64,000 bases of DNA from Paraburkholderia phosphatilytica (GTDB lineage Bacteria; Pseudomonadota; Gammaproteobacteria; Burkholderiales; Burkholderiaceae). Shown piece by piece: positions 1-9,497 of this stretch. The notes under the pieces are model-generated. The model was not told the origin of the DNA, did no database searches, and saw only the letters and a list, made by a program, of their open reading frames with translations. The position numbers and the translations under genes are program-made. Position 1 is the stretch's first letter. The number at the start of each line of letters is the position of its first letter. The stretch is taken from contig NZ_QQOA01000030.1 of assembly GCF_003443895.1 (NCBI RefSeq), positions 33,867-97,866 on the forward strand, given 5' to 3'.

Positions 1-494
1 GCCCAGCGCCAGCCGAAACGCAGTGCCATGTAGCCGACCACCGGCCCCGCAACCGCACCGCCGAGCGGCGTGCCAGAACTGATCACACCGATCGCGCTCG
101 CCACCTCGCGGCGCGGAAACCAGTTGTTCACCATCTTGCTGTTGCACGAACTGAACGGCCCTTCGCCCATGCCGAACAGCACGCGCAGCACGATCAGCGA
201 ACCGATGCCGGTGGCGAGCGCGGTCGCGCCGCAGAATACCGACCACACGCCCATCGCCGCACCGAACACCCGCTTCGCGCCGATCTTGTCCGACAGCAGC
301 CCGCCGACGAAATTGAACAGCGCGTAGCCGATGAAAAAGCTGCTGAACACGATGCCCAGCTGCGCGTGCGAAAAATGCAGATCGCGCTGGATCAGCGGCG
401 CCGCGATCGATAACGCCGAGCGGTCCAGATAGTTGATCAGGCCCGCGAGAAAGAACAACGCGACGATGTACCAGCGCTGACTCTTCATCATCAT
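1..494 (-). CDS. MFS transporter, ACS-type (5' part only; runs off the window)
   Basis: This is the N-terminal ~164 residues of a major facilitator carrier; the rest lies beyond base 1. After a Met-Met-Met-Lys start come hydrophobic helices, the N-domain signature NYLDRSALS, and the loop LSDKIGAKR that typifies the anion:cation symporter group (glucarate, galactonate and hexuronate carriers). Three ATGs stand in tandem; the most upstream (494) has GGAGA a few bases before it. It is the last gene of a minus-strand run manD - MFS - idnD-like - MFS, so import of a sugar acid (gulonate, idonate, hexuronate) is inferred. The substrate cannot be read from the sequence. Confidence 0.85.
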   Translation of the reverse strand, partial: MMMKSQRWYIVALFFLAGLINYLDRSALSIAAPLIQRDLHFSHAQLGIVFSSFFIGYALFNFVGGLLSDKIGAKRVFGAAMGVWSVFCGATALATGIGSLIVLRVLFGMGEGPFSSCNSKMVNNWFPRREVASAIGVISSGTPLGGAVAGPVVGYMALRFGWRW

Positions 495-579
495 CAGATG
501 TCTCCGTCTTCGATGTCTTGCCTTTGTGCCAAGGCTTTTTTAGTGTTGCGCGAGAATGCGCGATTGGCGATTCGGGTGC

Positions 580-1617
580 TCAGTCGAACCGCAAATGCAC
601 CTTCATCGACTGCGAGCGGTCGTGCGCGACTTCGAACGCGTGGTTCGCATCGGCCATGTCGAACGCGTGCGTCATCAGCGGCTGCAGATCGATGCGGCCC
701 AATGCGATCGCGTCGGCAGCGACCGCGTATTCGTCGGTGAAGCGGAACGAGCCCTGATAGCGGATCTCTTTCGCCATCACCAGGTTCGCGGCAACGGGCG
801 ATTGTCCGGCCGGCAGATTGCCCACCTGGATCACCGTGCCGCCCGCCCGCACCGAACGCAACGCGGTATCCAGACCCGCAGGGCTGCCGGAGGCTTCGAT
901 AACCACGTCGAAAGTACCGCGCTGCTCGGCCCAGCGCGCGATCGTCGCGCTGTCGGCGGCGTCGACGGTTTCGTCCGCGCCGAGCGTTTGCGCGATCTGC
1001 AGCGCGCGGCTCGACAGATCGATCGCGGTGAGCGTGTGCGCGCCCGCATGACGCGCGACGCTCAGCAGCAGACAGCCGATCGGACCGCAACCGACCAGCA
1101 GCACGCGCGCACCGACCAGCGAACCGGCCAGCTTCACCGCATGCAGCGCGACCGCGAGCGGCTCGGCCATCGACGCGCGCGTGAAATCGACGCCCGCCGA
1201 CACCGGCACGCACTGACGCGCGGTGACGACGATGAACTGACGGAACATGCCCTGCGTGTGCGGAAACGTCGACGCGCTGCCCATGAAGCGCATGTTCAGG
1301 CAGTGATTCGGCATGCCGCTCGCGCAATAGCGGCACGTGCCGCATGTGAGCCCCGGGTTCACCGCGACGCGCTGCCCGACCTGCAGCCCCGTCACGCCTT
1401 CGCCGAACGATTCGATCTCGCCGGCCACTTCGTGGCCCAGCACGAACGGCTCGCGCACCGCGAAATCGCCACTCTTGCCCTTGAAGTAGTACGACAGGTC
1501 CGAGCCGCAGATGCCGCCCGCGCGCACGCGAACGCGCACCTGGCCGGCGCCGGGTTCGGGCGGCTCGACCTCGTCGATGCGGATCAGTTTCGGTTCGTGC
1601 AGAACGGCAGCCAGCAT
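580..1617 (-). CDS. idnD: Zn-dependent L-idonate/L-gulonate 5-dehydrogenase family protein
   Basis: A medium-chain zinc alcohol dehydrogenase of 345 residues. The catalytic zinc site is visible as Cys37 (GICGSD) and His62-Glu63 (GHE). The structural zinc has Cys92, Cys95, Cys98 and Cys106, and the NAD(P) Rossmann motif is GCGPIG at 166-171. The family oxidises L-idonate to 5-ketogluconate. Because the gene sits beside manD and a uxuB homologue, L-gulonate 5-dehydrogenase activity (giving D-fructuronate) is at least as likely; this is inference from the known L-gulonate route in gammaproteobacteria. It starts 26 bp after the MFS gene and is probably cotranscribed. The symbol is family-level. 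Confidence 0.85.
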   Translation of the reverse strand: MLAAVLHEPKLIRIDEVEPPEPGAGQVRVRVRAGGICGSDLSYYFKGKSGDFAVREPFVLGHEVAGEIESFGEGVTGLQVGQRVAVNPGLTCGTCRYCASGMPNHCLNMRFMGSASTFPHTQGMFRQFIVVTARQCVPVSAGVDFTRASMAEPLAVALHAVKLAGSLVGARVLLVGCGPIGCLLLSVARHAGAHTLTAIDLSSRALQIAQTLGADETVDAADSATIARWAEQRGTFDVVIEASGSPAGLDTALRSVRAGGTVIQVGNLPAGQSPVAANLVMAKEIRYQGSFRFTDEYAVAADAIALGRIDLQPLMTHAFDMADANHAFEVAHDRSQSMKVHLRFD

Positions 1618-1643
1618 GGTGAACTCCTGATGAAGCCGCGCGC

Positions 1644-3056
1644 TCAGCGGCGCGCAACGAATGAGGTTGAAGCGGCGAGCGGCCGCGATGATGCGGCATC
1701 GTCCACCGTGCCGGTATGCGTGACCCAGTCGTGCAGATCGACGGCCGACGAACGACGTCGCGGCGCCGTTTCAGGCAGGCAGGCGAGCGAAATCGCGGAC
1801 ACGACGCCCAGCACCACCACGTACGCGACCAGCGTGAGCGGGCCGCCATGCCTCACCTGCAGCAGCTTCACGGCGGCCAGGCCAAGCACGCCGCTACCCA
1901 GCAGCGAGCCGACCTGCCAGATCAGCGCGATGCCGCTGCAGTGCACGCGCGCCGGAAACAGTTCGGGAAACAGCGCGGCCTGCGGCGCATAGCAGAGGCT
2001 GTGGCCCACGGAAATCGCGAGAATCATCACGATCTGGATCGCGATGCGCGAACCGCTATCGATCGCGGCGAAGAACGGCCACGCGAGCAGCACGTGCAGC
2101 AGCGCGCCGGCAATGAAGGTGGTGCGGCGGCCGATGCGATCGGACAACGCACCCGCGAACGGAATCGTCACGAGTTCGAGTGCCACGGCGACGATCACCG
2201 TCTGCAGCAGCAGGCTTTGCGCGATACCGTGTGCCTTGCCGTACGCGAGCACGATCAACGTGTACATCGCGAAGGTGCACGCCTCGATCAGCTTCGCGCC
2301 CACGCCTTTCGCGATCAGCGGGCCGAACTGTTGGACCACTTCGACCACCGGCCGCGTCGCGATCGCCTTCGTGCGCCGGATCGCCGCGAAGATCGGCGAT
2401 TCCTCCGTGCGCAGCCGGATATAGAGGCCGACCGCCACCAGCACGACGCTGCCGAGAAACGGCAGACGCCAGCCCCAGTCGATCATCTGCGCGGGCGTCA
2501 ATACACTCGTCAGCAATGCGAATAAACCGGATGGAATCAGGAAGCCAGCCGGTGCGCCCAGTTGCACCAGACTCGCGAAGAAGCCGCGCCTCGCGGGCGG
2601 CGCGTACTCGGCGGTCAGCAGCACGGCGCCAGCCTGCTCGCCGCCCACGCCGAAGCCCTGCAACACGCGGATCAGCAGCAACGCGGCCGGCGCCCACATG
2701 CCGACGGTCTGATAGTCAGGCAGCAAGCCGATCGCGAAGGTACCGAGACCGACGGTCAGGATCGTCGCGATCAACGCCTTCTTGCGGCCAATGCGATCGC
2801 CGAAATGGCCGAACACGATGCCACCCAGCGGCCGCGCGAAAAACCCTGCCGCGTAGGTTGCGAATGCGGCGAGCGTGCCGGTCAGCGGATCGCTGGCGGG
2901 AAAGAACTTCTGTCCGAACACCAGTACGGCCGCGGTGCCGTATACGAAGAAGTCGTAGTATTCGGCCGCGGTGCCGATGGTCGACGCAAGCGCGACGCGG
3001 CGCAGCATCGCCGGATCGGGCTGGGTCGTGTCTCCGTTTTCGTTATTCGTGCTCAT
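1644..3056 (-). CDS. MFS transporter, metabolite:H+ symporter (MHS) type
   Basis: A 470-residue carrier with about 12 membrane helices. MHS features include TAAEYYDFFVYG in the first helix, the loop FGHFGDRIGRK, and RVLQGFGVGGEQAGA in the fourth helix, as in shikimate, alpha-ketoglutarate and citrate symporters. The start at 3056 gives MSTNNENG; a longer open frame upstream overlaps manD and reads as non-membrane Arg/Ser-rich sequence, so it was rejected. The gene begins 10 bp after the manD stop, so it probably imports an acid for this pathway. The exact substrate is unknown. Confidence 0.87.
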   Translation of the reverse strand: MSTNNENGDTTQPDPAMLRRVALASTIGTAAEYYDFFVYGTAAVLVFGQKFFPASDPLTGTLAAFATYAAGFFARPLGGIVFGHFGDRIGRKKALIATILTVGLGTFAIGLLPDYQTVGMWAPAALLLIRVLQGFGVGGEQAGAVLLTAEYAPPARRGFFASLVQLGAPAGFLIPSGLFALLTSVLTPAQMIDWGWRLPFLGSVVLVAVGLYIRLRTEESPIFAAIRRTKAIATRPVVEVVQQFGPLIAKGVGAKLIEACTFAMYTLIVLAYGKAHGIAQSLLLQTVIVAVALELVTIPFAGALSDRIGRRTTFIAGALLHVLLAWPFFAAIDSGSRIAIQIVMILAISVGHSLCYAPQAALFPELFPARVHCSGIALIWQVGSLLGSGVLGLAAVKLLQVRHGGPLTLVAYVVVLGVVSAISLACLPETAPRRRSSAVDLHDWVTHTGTVDDAASSRPLAASTSFVARR

Positions 3057-3066
3057 GCCTGATGCC

Positions 3067-4275
3067 TCACCAGTTCCAGAGCGTGCCGTCCTCGAGCCGC
3101 GCGACCGGCAGCCACGCGGGATCGTATGGATACTTCGCCGCGAGCGCTTCGTCGATGTCGACACCGTGGCCTGGCGCATCGCCCGGATGCATCATGCCTT
3201 GATCGAAACGCCACGCATGCGGGAACACCTCGAGCGCTTCCTCCGGGAAACCCATGTACTCCTGAACACCGAAATTCGGCACCCACAGGTCGAAGTGCAA
3301 CGCGGCGCCCATGCACACCGGCGACAGATCGGACGGCCCATGGCAACCGGTGCGCACCTGATACAGCGACGCGAAATCGGCAATGCGACGCAGATGCGTG
3401 ATGCCACCCGCGTGCGTGAGCGTCGCGCGGATATAGTCGATCAGCTGCTCTTCGATCAGCTGCTTGCAGTCCCAGATGCTGTTGAACACTTCGCCCACCG
3501 CGATCGGCGTAACGGTGTGCTCGCGAATCAGCCGGAAACCCGCCTGATTGTCCGCGGGCGTCGGGTCTTCCATCCAGAACAGCCGGTACGGCTCGACCGA
3601 TTTACCGAGTCGCGCGGCCTCGATCGGCGTCAGACGATGGTGCACGTCGTGCAGCAGATGGGTATCGAAGCCGAAGCGCTCGCGTACCGCTTCGAACAGC
3701 TTCGGCACGAAGTCCAGATACTTCTCCGACGACCAGATCTGCTCTTCGACCGTGCCCTTCGTGGCCGGCTCGTACGCGCCGCTGCTCTTCGATACGCCAT
3801 AGACCGATCGCATGTTCGGCACGCCGCACTGAATGCGCACCGCCTTGTAGCCCGCTTCGACGTGCTCCGCGTAACGTTCGAGCGCTTCAGGGATATCGCG
3901 TCCGGTCGCATGCCCGTACACCATCACGCCTTCGCGCGATGCGCCGCCCAGCAGGCGGTAGAGCGGCATGCCCGTTGCTTTGCCGAGAATGTCCCACAAT
4001 GCCATGTCGACGGCTGCGATCGCGGTCATCGTGACCGGCCCGCGGCGCCAGTACGCGCCTTTGTACAGGTACTGCCAGATGTCCTCGATACGCCCCGCGT
4101 CGCGTCCGATCAGCGTCGGGCACACGTGGTCCTTCAGATATGACGCGACCGCCAGCTCGCGGCCGTTCAGCGTCGCATCGCCGATGCCGTGCACGCCTTC
4201 GTCCGTGACGATCTTCAGCGTGACGAAGTTGCGCCCTGGGCAGGTGACGATCACGTCTGCGCGAACGATCTTCAT
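3067..4275 (-). CDS. manD: D-mannonate dehydratase, enolase superfamily (ManD/RspA)
   Basis: Dehydrates D-mannonate to 2-keto-3-deoxy-D-gluconate in the cytoplasm with Mg2+. The 402-residue protein lines up by position with characterised ManD enzymes. Metal ligands are Asp210 (LLHD), Glu236 (WMEDP) and Glu262 (GEVF). Catalytic residues are Tyr159 and His212, with Arg147. The family's C-terminal CHGPSD and NFGVQEY segments are present. The start at 4275 (MKIVRADV) has AAGGA 8 nt upstream; an ATG at 4284 lies too close to it. First gene of the minus-strand operon and divergent from the uxuB homologue, with a shared palindrome in the gap. Some members have low activity and may act on D-gluconate instead. 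Confidence 0.93.
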   Translation of the reverse strand: MKIVRADVIVTCPGRNFVTLKIVTDEGVHGIGDATLNGRELAVASYLKDHVCPTLIGRDAGRIEDIWQYLYKGAYWRRGPVTMTAIAAVDMALWDILGKATGMPLYRLLGGASREGVMVYGHATGRDIPEALERYAEHVEAGYKAVRIQCGVPNMRSVYGVSKSSGAYEPATKGTVEEQIWSSEKYLDFVPKLFEAVRERFGFDTHLLHDVHHRLTPIEAARLGKSVEPYRLFWMEDPTPADNQAGFRLIREHTVTPIAVGEVFNSIWDCKQLIEEQLIDYIRATLTHAGGITHLRRIADFASLYQVRTGCHGPSDLSPVCMGAALHFDLWVPNFGVQEYMGFPEEALEVFPHAWRFDQGMMHPGDAPGHGVDIDEALAAKYPYDPAWLPVARLEDGTLWNW

Positions 4276-4418
4276 GGCATTCATCCTTGCGAAATCAGGG
4301 AGAAAAACGCGCCGCCGCGCGGCGCCACGAACGCTCCGGCATGGCAGTATTGCCGCATCGCGAAAGCGCGTCGCATCGACGCTTTGCTCGTTACGACCAC
4401 CGATGCAGCTCATTCTAC

Positions 4419-4430
4419 CATACAAGTATG
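4419..4430. promoter_or_regulatory. Operator-like inverted repeat between manD and uxuB
   Basis: CATAC-AA-GTATG is an inverted repeat in the 200-bp gap between the divergent manD and uxuB genes. The 14-nt string CTACCATACAAGTA covering it (4415-4428) recurs exactly at 10689-10702, in the other divergent promoter region of this island. Shape and position suit a GntR-family (UxuR/ExuR-like) repressor site. That is inference; no such regulator gene lies inside the island as seen here. Confidence 0.6.
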
Positions 4431-4475
4431 TGCACGGTACACACCCCGCACCCACATTGGGAGACATCGAAAACC

Positions 4476-5948
4476 ATGACGTCCGCCACCCTGCCCCTGC
4501 TCACCCGCCGCGCGCTGCCGCAACTGCGCGCCCACACGCTCTCCGACAGCTGGCGCGAGCCGGGCATCGGCATCGTGCACTTCGGTATCGGCAACTTTCA
4601 CCGCGCGCACGAGGCGTTGTTCACCGAGGAAGCCGTGCTCGCCGCGGGCGGCGACTGGAGCATCTGCGGCGTCACGCTGCAGGGCGACGTCACGAAGCGC
4701 GACGCATTGATGGCGCAGGACGGGCTCTATAGCGTCGTCGAGCGCGGGCCCGAGGGCGAGCGCGTGACGGTCGCACGGATCCTGCGCGAAGTGCTCGCGT
4801 TGCCGCACGACCGTGCCGCGCTGTTCGCGCGCCTCGCCGATCCGCTGGTGCGCATCGTGTCGCTCACGGTGACCGAAAAAGGCTACTGCCGCGACACCAC
4901 CACCGGCGACATCGATCTGTGGCACCCCGACGTCCAGCACGACCTGCAATCGCCGGACACGCCACGCACGATGCCGGGCCTGCTCGTCGCCGCGCTGCGT
5001 GCGCGCCGGGCCAATCCGTTCACCGTGCTGTCGTGCGACAACCTCGCGCACAACGGTGCCGCACTGCAGCGCGTCGTCGTGTCATACGCACGGCAGCTCG
5101 ACCCTGCGCTTGCCGACTGGATCGACACGTCCGTCGCGTTTCCGTCGACGATGGTCGATCGCATCGTGCCGGCCACGACAGACGCCGAGCGCGCATCGGC
5201 AACTGCGGCACTCGCGCATCGCGATGCCGTTCCGGTGCCATGCGAGCCGTTTCGCCAGTGGGTCGTCGAAGACCGCTTTCCGGCGGGACGTCCCGCATGG
5301 GAGCAAGTCGGCGCGCAGCTCGTCGACGACGTGACGCCGTTCGAATTCGCGAAGCTGCGCATGCTGAACGCGACCCACTCGACGATGGCGTATCTGTCGA
5401 TGCTCGCCGGCTTCGAAACTATCGACGTTGCAATCGCCGATCCGGCGATGCACACGCTGATCGACACGATGATGCGCGACGAGATCGCGCCGACGCTGCA
5501 GGTGCCCGCTTCGCTCGATCTCGACGCGTACCGTCACGCGCTGCTCGCCCGCTACGCGAACCCGGCGCTCAAGCATCGCTGCGCGCAGATCGCGATGGAC
5601 GGCAGCCAGAAGATTCCGCCGCGTCTGCTCGGCACGATCGCCGCGCGCCTCGATGCGAACCAGCCGTTCGCGCGGCTCGCGCTCGCGATTGCCGCATGGA
5701 TGCGCTTCCTGCGCGGCGTAGCCGACAACGGTGAGCGCTTCGAGATCAGCGACCCGATGGCGGCGCGGTTGACTTCGCTCGCTGCATCAGCGGGCACATC
5801 GCACGATGCGTTGATGCAGGCGTTGCTCGGCGTGCATGAAATCTTTCCTGCGGAACTGGCCGGCAATGCGCGGTTTCAGATCGCGCTGCGTGACACGCTC
5901 GCCGAACTCGAACGCGGCGCGAAACACGCGATTACCAGGTACGCCTGA
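4476..5948 (+). CDS. uxuB: Mannitol dehydrogenase family oxidoreductase, probable D-mannonate oxidoreductase (UxuB-like)
   Basis: A 490-residue polyol-dehydrogenase-family enzyme expected to interconvert D-fructuronate and D-mannonate with NAD(H). The nucleotide-binding region starts at GIGIVHFGIGNFHRAH. The family's catalytic block is seen as FEFAKLRMLNATHSTMAYL, with the Lys and the Asn-x-x-His. The start at 4476 is preceded by GGGAGA. It is transcribed away from manD, whose substrate it would supply. Mannitol, arabinitol or altronate dehydrogenases share the fold, so the mannonate assignment leans on context. Confidence 0.83.
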   Translation: MTSATLPLLTRRALPQLRAHTLSDSWREPGIGIVHFGIGNFHRAHEALFTEEAVLAAGGDWSICGVTLQGDVTKRDALMAQDGLYSVVERGPEGERVTVARILREVLALPHDRAALFARLADPLVRIVSLTVTEKGYCRDTTTGDIDLWHPDVQHDLQSPDTPRTMPGLLVAALRARRANPFTVLSCDNLAHNGAALQRVVVSYARQLDPALADWIDTSVAFPSTMVDRIVPATTDAERASATAALAHRDAVPVPCEPFRQWVVEDRFPAGRPAWEQVGAQLVDDVTPFEFAKLRMLNATHSTMAYLSMLAGFETIDVAIADPAMHTLIDTMMRDEIAPTLQVPASLDLDAYRHALLARYANPALKHRCAQIAMDGSQKIPPRLLGTIAARLDANQPFARLALAIAAWMRFLRGVADNGERFEISDPMAARLTSLAASAGTSHDALMQALLGVHEIFPAELAGNARFQIALRDTLAELERGAKHAITRYA

Positions 5949-6002
5949 TTTTCCTGAACACGCGGCGCGCCTTCGTCCGAAGCTCGCCGCTTTCACATCA
6001 AC

Positions 6003-6950
6003 CTAGCGCCGCGCCGCCGGCGACCCACCCGCAATCGTCGTCACGCCGATGATCAGCGCGCCATAGAAGATCGCGCGCACGCCGGCATCGGCGCCGCTCG
6101 CGTTGAGCAGCGCATTCACAAGAAACAGGAAACACGCCGCGCCCCACACGCCCGTTGGGCTCGCGCGTCCGCCCGACACCTGGGTGCCACCGATCACGAC
6201 CACCGCGACGGACAGCAGCATGTAGTCCGCGCCCATGTCGAGCGTCGCGCCGCCGGAGAACGCAGCGAGCAGCAGCGCCGCGAACGCGACGAGCAGCGAA
6301 CACGCAACGTAGGTCGCGCAACGTACCCACTCCACCCGCACGCCGGCCAGGTTCGCCGCGCGCGCGTTCTGCCCGACGGCGGACAGACTGCGTCCCTGGA
6401 CGAGCCGGAACAGCACGATGCCGATCAGCAAGGTTGCCGCGAGCGCAAGGAACGCGAGGCTCGACACGCCGGCCACATGGCTCAGCGCGAAATTTTCGAG
6501 GCCCGGCGGCGGCGCCGCGCTGCCGCGCCCAAGACTGATCGCGATCGACTGCAACACGAAGCTCGACGACAGCGTCGCGATGATCGGCGGAATCCGCAAC
6601 AGCCGGATCAGCCCGTAATTGAAGAGGCCGATCGCAATCCCGGTGCCGGCTGCGGCCGCAATGCCGACGATCAGCGCGCTGTCGTGCGCTGCCATCGCAT
6701 GCATCGCGACGCCACCTGAAAGCGCAATCGTCGCGGGAATCGACAGGTCGATGTTGCCGGGCCCGCTCGTCACCACGAGCATCTGGCCGAGCCCGACCAG
6801 CACCATGAACACGACGAACGCGGACGCGGCGGACAGCATGTTGCCCGCGGTGCCCACGCCGAACGACAACATCGCGGCAACACCGACGAGCAGCGCGCCC
6901 GCCACGGACCACAGCCACGGCAGATCGCGGAACGTACTGGACTTGATCAT
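6003..6950 (-). CDS. Sugar ABC transporter permease (RbsC-like), second permease
   Basis: A 315-residue inner-membrane permease of the ribose/xylose/arabinose branch (BPD_transp_2). It is strongly hydrophobic throughout and has the family segment VTSGPGNIDLSIPATIALSGG near residues 60-85. The start at 6950 (MIKSS) overlaps the preceding permease by ATGA, so the two are translationally coupled. Together with the other permease it would form a heterodimeric channel. Substrate is probably a sugar, sugar acid or lactone used by the neighbouring mannonate/gulonate enzymes, from context only. Confidence 0.9.
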   Translation of the reverse strand: MIKSSTFRDLPWLWSVAGALLVGVAAMLSFGVGTAGNMLSAASAFVVFMVLVGLGQMLVVTSGPGNIDLSIPATIALSGGVAMHAMAAHDSALIVGIAAAAGTGIAIGLFNYGLIRLLRIPPIIATLSSSFVLQSIAISLGRGSAAPPPGLENFALSHVAGVSSLAFLALAATLLIGIVLFRLVQGRSLSAVGQNARAANLAGVRVEWVRCATYVACSLLVAFAALLLAAFSGGATLDMGADYMLLSVAVVVIGGTQVSGGRASPTGVWGAACFLFLVNALLNASGADAGVRAIFYGALIIGVTTIAGGSPAARR

Positions 6951-7915
6951 CGGCGGGCTCTCCGGTTGCGGAACACGAGGCGCAGCGACAGCACCACGAT
7001 CAGGATCAGCCCTTGCAGGCCGATCTGCCATTCGGGCGCGATCTGCAGGAACGACAGGAACGACGACGCCAGCGTCAGCGTGAGCGCGCCGAGCACCGCG
7101 CCGATCGCGGACACACGGCCGCCGACGAACTCGCCGCCGCCGAGAATCACGCCCGCTACCGAAAGCAGCGTATAGCGCAGCGCGATATTCGCATCGGCCG
7201 ACGTCGTGAGACCGAGCAACGTAAGTCCCGAGCACACGCCGAACAGACCCGCGCAGCCGAACAGCAGCGCCTTCGCGCGCACGATCGACCAGCCGAAGCG
7301 ACGCATCGCGGCCGGGTTGCCGCCCACACCGCGCAGCGCGACGCCTGCCGGCGAGCGCATCAACAGCAGGTGCGCGCCGATGCCGATCGCCGCGGTCCAC
7401 AGCAACGGCGCAGGGATCAGCGGCGCATGGAAGCCCATCAGCGTGCCGAGCCACGTGGGGCTCGTGCCGCCAGGCGATGGCAGCAGCAGCACCGAAGCGC
7501 CGTTCCACACGAACGACAAACCGAGCGTGACGACCACCGACGAAATGCGCCGCGTCTCGATCAGCGAGCCGACCAGCGCATACAGCACGACGCAGCCCGC
7601 GAGCGCGAGCCAGCCGAGCCACGGCGTGCGCGTGAGCAGCGTCGCGCCGATGCACGCGACGAGGCTCACGAATGAACCGATCGACAGATCGAGCTCATTC
7701 GCGGTGATCACCGCGAGCTGCGACAGCGTCGCGAATACGATCGGCACGCCCAGATTGAGCAGCATCACCATGCCGAAGTAACTCAGCGTATTCGGCTGGA
7801 TGATCGCCATCGGGATCAGCACCGCCAGCAGCGATACGAACGGCAACGCCGCGCGCAGATCGATCCGCCGTGCGGCCGCGCGCGGCGAGGCGTGGGTTCC
7901 CGTATTCGTGCTCAT
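6947..7915 (-). CDS. Sugar ABC transporter permease (RbsC-like), first permease
   Basis: A 322-residue permease of the same family as its neighbour, with the typical segment AVITANELDLSIGSFVSLVA near residues 70-90 and about eight to ten hydrophobic helices. The start at 7915 (MSTNTG) overlaps the ATPase stop as ATGA; a longer in-frame extension into the ATPase gene was rejected. Two non-identical permease genes after one ATPase gene is the usual arrangement of several sugar-acid and polyol importers. Confidence 0.9.
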   Translation of the reverse strand: MSTNTGTHASPRAAARRIDLRAALPFVSLLAVLIPMAIIQPNTLSYFGMVMLLNLGVPIVFATLSQLAVITANELDLSIGSFVSLVACIGATLLTRTPWLGWLALAGCVVLYALVGSLIETRRISSVVVTLGLSFVWNGASVLLLPSPGGTSPTWLGTLMGFHAPLIPAPLLWTAAIGIGAHLLLMRSPAGVALRGVGGNPAAMRRFGWSIVRAKALLFGCAGLFGVCSGLTLLGLTTSADANIALRYTLLSVAGVILGGGEFVGGRVSAIGAVLGALTLTLASSFLSFLQIAPEWQIGLQGLILIVVLSLRLVFRNRRARR

Positions 7916-9414
7916 GCGTTCACCTCGTCGAAACTCGCGGACAGCAGCGCCTCTTCGGTGCATTCGCTCGCGCTCAGCACGCGCGTCACGCGGCCCGCGC
8001 GAAACACGTACGTGCGGTCGCAGTACGCGAACTCGTCGTTTTCCGTCGTGTACCAGAGGAACGTGCGGCCCTTCGCCGCCTCGGCCTGCAGCAGGCCGTA
8101 GATTTCCATCTTCGTGCCGATGTCGACGCCGCGCATCGGATCGTCCATCAAAACCAGTTCGGCATCCGAAGCAAGTGCACGCGCGAACAGTACCTTTTGC
8201 TGGTTACCGCCGGACAGCGCGAGGATCGTGTCGGTGGGTGCGGCGCCGCGAATGCCGATGCGCTTCGTCCACGTGTCGAAGCGCTCGCGCAACGCATCGC
8301 GGTCAATCCAGGTCTTGCCGTTCGCGTCGAACAGGCTGCGAATGTCGAAGTTCTGCGCGATGGTCCAGTCCGCAAAGACGCCGTCCGCGCGCCGGTCGCC
8401 GGCGACGAACGCGACCTTCTGGCGCGCGCCGCGGCGGCGCGCCTGCTCGTAGATCGCGAGCAGCGCATCGGTCTGCCCTTGCCCGGCCAGACCCGCGAAG
8501 CCGACGATGCTGCCGCGCGCGGCTTCGATCGTCGTCTGGCCGCGCGTGCCGCCAAGCGTCCAGCTGAAATCGGCGCGATGCGCGGCCTGCGCGGCGCGCT
8601 GCGGTGTAGCGGCAGCGCCTTCGGTGAACTGCCCCATCGCGCGGATGATGTGCTCTTTCTCGAGATTGCTCGCGGGCAGCGTCGCGACAATCTTGCCGTC
8701 GCGCATCACCATCACGCGATCGGCGCTGCGCAGCATCTCTTCGAGCATGTGGGTGATCAGGATGCAGGTCACGCCCGCCGCCGCGCGGTCGCGAATGTAC
8801 GCAAGCAATTGATCCGCCGTATAGCGGTCAAGGCTCGAAGTCGGCTCGTCGAGAATCACGAGACGCACCGGCGCGTCGACCTGCGCGAAGCCGCGCGCGA
8901 TCTCCACCATCTGCTGCTGCGTGAGCGACAGATCACCAACGACGTCCGTACCCTTCAGCCCGTGACCGGGAAAGATCGCGTCGAGCTGCGCCTCGATGAT
9001 GCGCCGCGCCTGCCTCCGCCAGCCGAAGCTGCGCAGCTGCGGATGCACCGCGCGCATGTTCTCTTCGATCGTCAGGTTCGGGCACAGCGACAGTTCCTGG
9101 AACACGCAGCGGATACCGAGCGAACGCGCGGTGGCCGCATCGAAACCCTGCGCGTGGCGTGCGCCGTCCATGTCGAGCGCGCCCGCGTTCGCGCGGCGCG
9201 CGCCGGACAGCACCGACATCAGCGTCGATTTGCCCGCTCCGTTGTGCCCCGCGATCGCCACGCACTCGCCGGCCGCGAAATCGAAGTCGACACCCTGCAG
9301 CGCGCGTACGCTGCCGAACGACACGTCGAGCGCGCGCACCGACAGCAGTGGCGCGCCTCGCACGGGCGCGTCCGCTTGCGGCCCGCTCAACTGCATGCTT
9401 TCGGATAGATTCAT
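7912..9414 (-). CDS. Sugar ABC transporter ATP-binding protein with two ABC domains (RbsA/XylG-like)
   Basis: A 500-residue duplicated ATPase that powers the two permeases from the cytoplasmic side. Domain 1 has Walker A GHNGAGKS (56-63), signature LSLTQQQMVEIAR and Walker B RLVILDEPTSSLD. Domain 2 has signature LSGGNQQKVLFARAL and Walker B ELVLMDDPMRGVD, but its Walker A region (GLAGQGQTD) lacks the lysine. That degenerate second site is normal for this family. The gene follows the binding-protein gene after an 83-bp gap containing a hairpin. Confidence 0.93.
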   Translation of the reverse strand: MNLSESMQLSGPQADAPVRGAPLLSVRALDVSFGSVRALQGVDFDFAAGECVAIAGHNGAGKSTLMSVLSGARRANAGALDMDGARHAQGFDAATARSLGIRCVFQELSLCPNLTIEENMRAVHPQLRSFGWRRQARRIIEAQLDAIFPGHGLKGTDVVGDLSLTQQQMVEIARGFAQVDAPVRLVILDEPTSSLDRYTADQLLAYIRDRAAAGVTCILITHMLEEMLRSADRVMVMRDGKIVATLPASNLEKEHIIRAMGQFTEGAAATPQRAAQAAHRADFSWTLGGTRGQTTIEAARGSIVGFAGLAGQGQTDALLAIYEQARRRGARQKVAFVAGDRRADGVFADWTIAQNFDIRSLFDANGKTWIDRDALRERFDTWTKRIGIRGAAPTDTILALSGGNQQKVLFARALASDAELVLMDDPMRGVDIGTKMEIYGLLQAEAAKGRTFLWYTTENDEFAYCDRTYVFRAGRVTRVLSASECTEEALLSASFDEVNA

Positions 9415-9441
9415 CGATCGCCACGCATGATTGACTACAGG

Positions 9442-9483
9442 AAAAACGAAAGCGCACCGGCAGCTTCAAAGCCACCGGTGCGC
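9442..9483 (-). terminator. Hairpin plus U-run between binding-protein and ATPase genes
   Basis: On the minus strand a 9-bp perfect stem (GCGCACCGG with CCGGTGCGC, 9452-9460 and 9475-9483) closes a 14-nt loop. It is followed by TTTCGTTTTT. Lying 14 nt after the binding-protein stop and before the ATPase start, it looks like a partial terminator or mRNA 3'-end stabiliser. Such an element would let the binding protein be made in excess over the membrane subunits. Confidence 0.75.
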
Positions 9484-9497
9484 GACTGCAACCGCGC

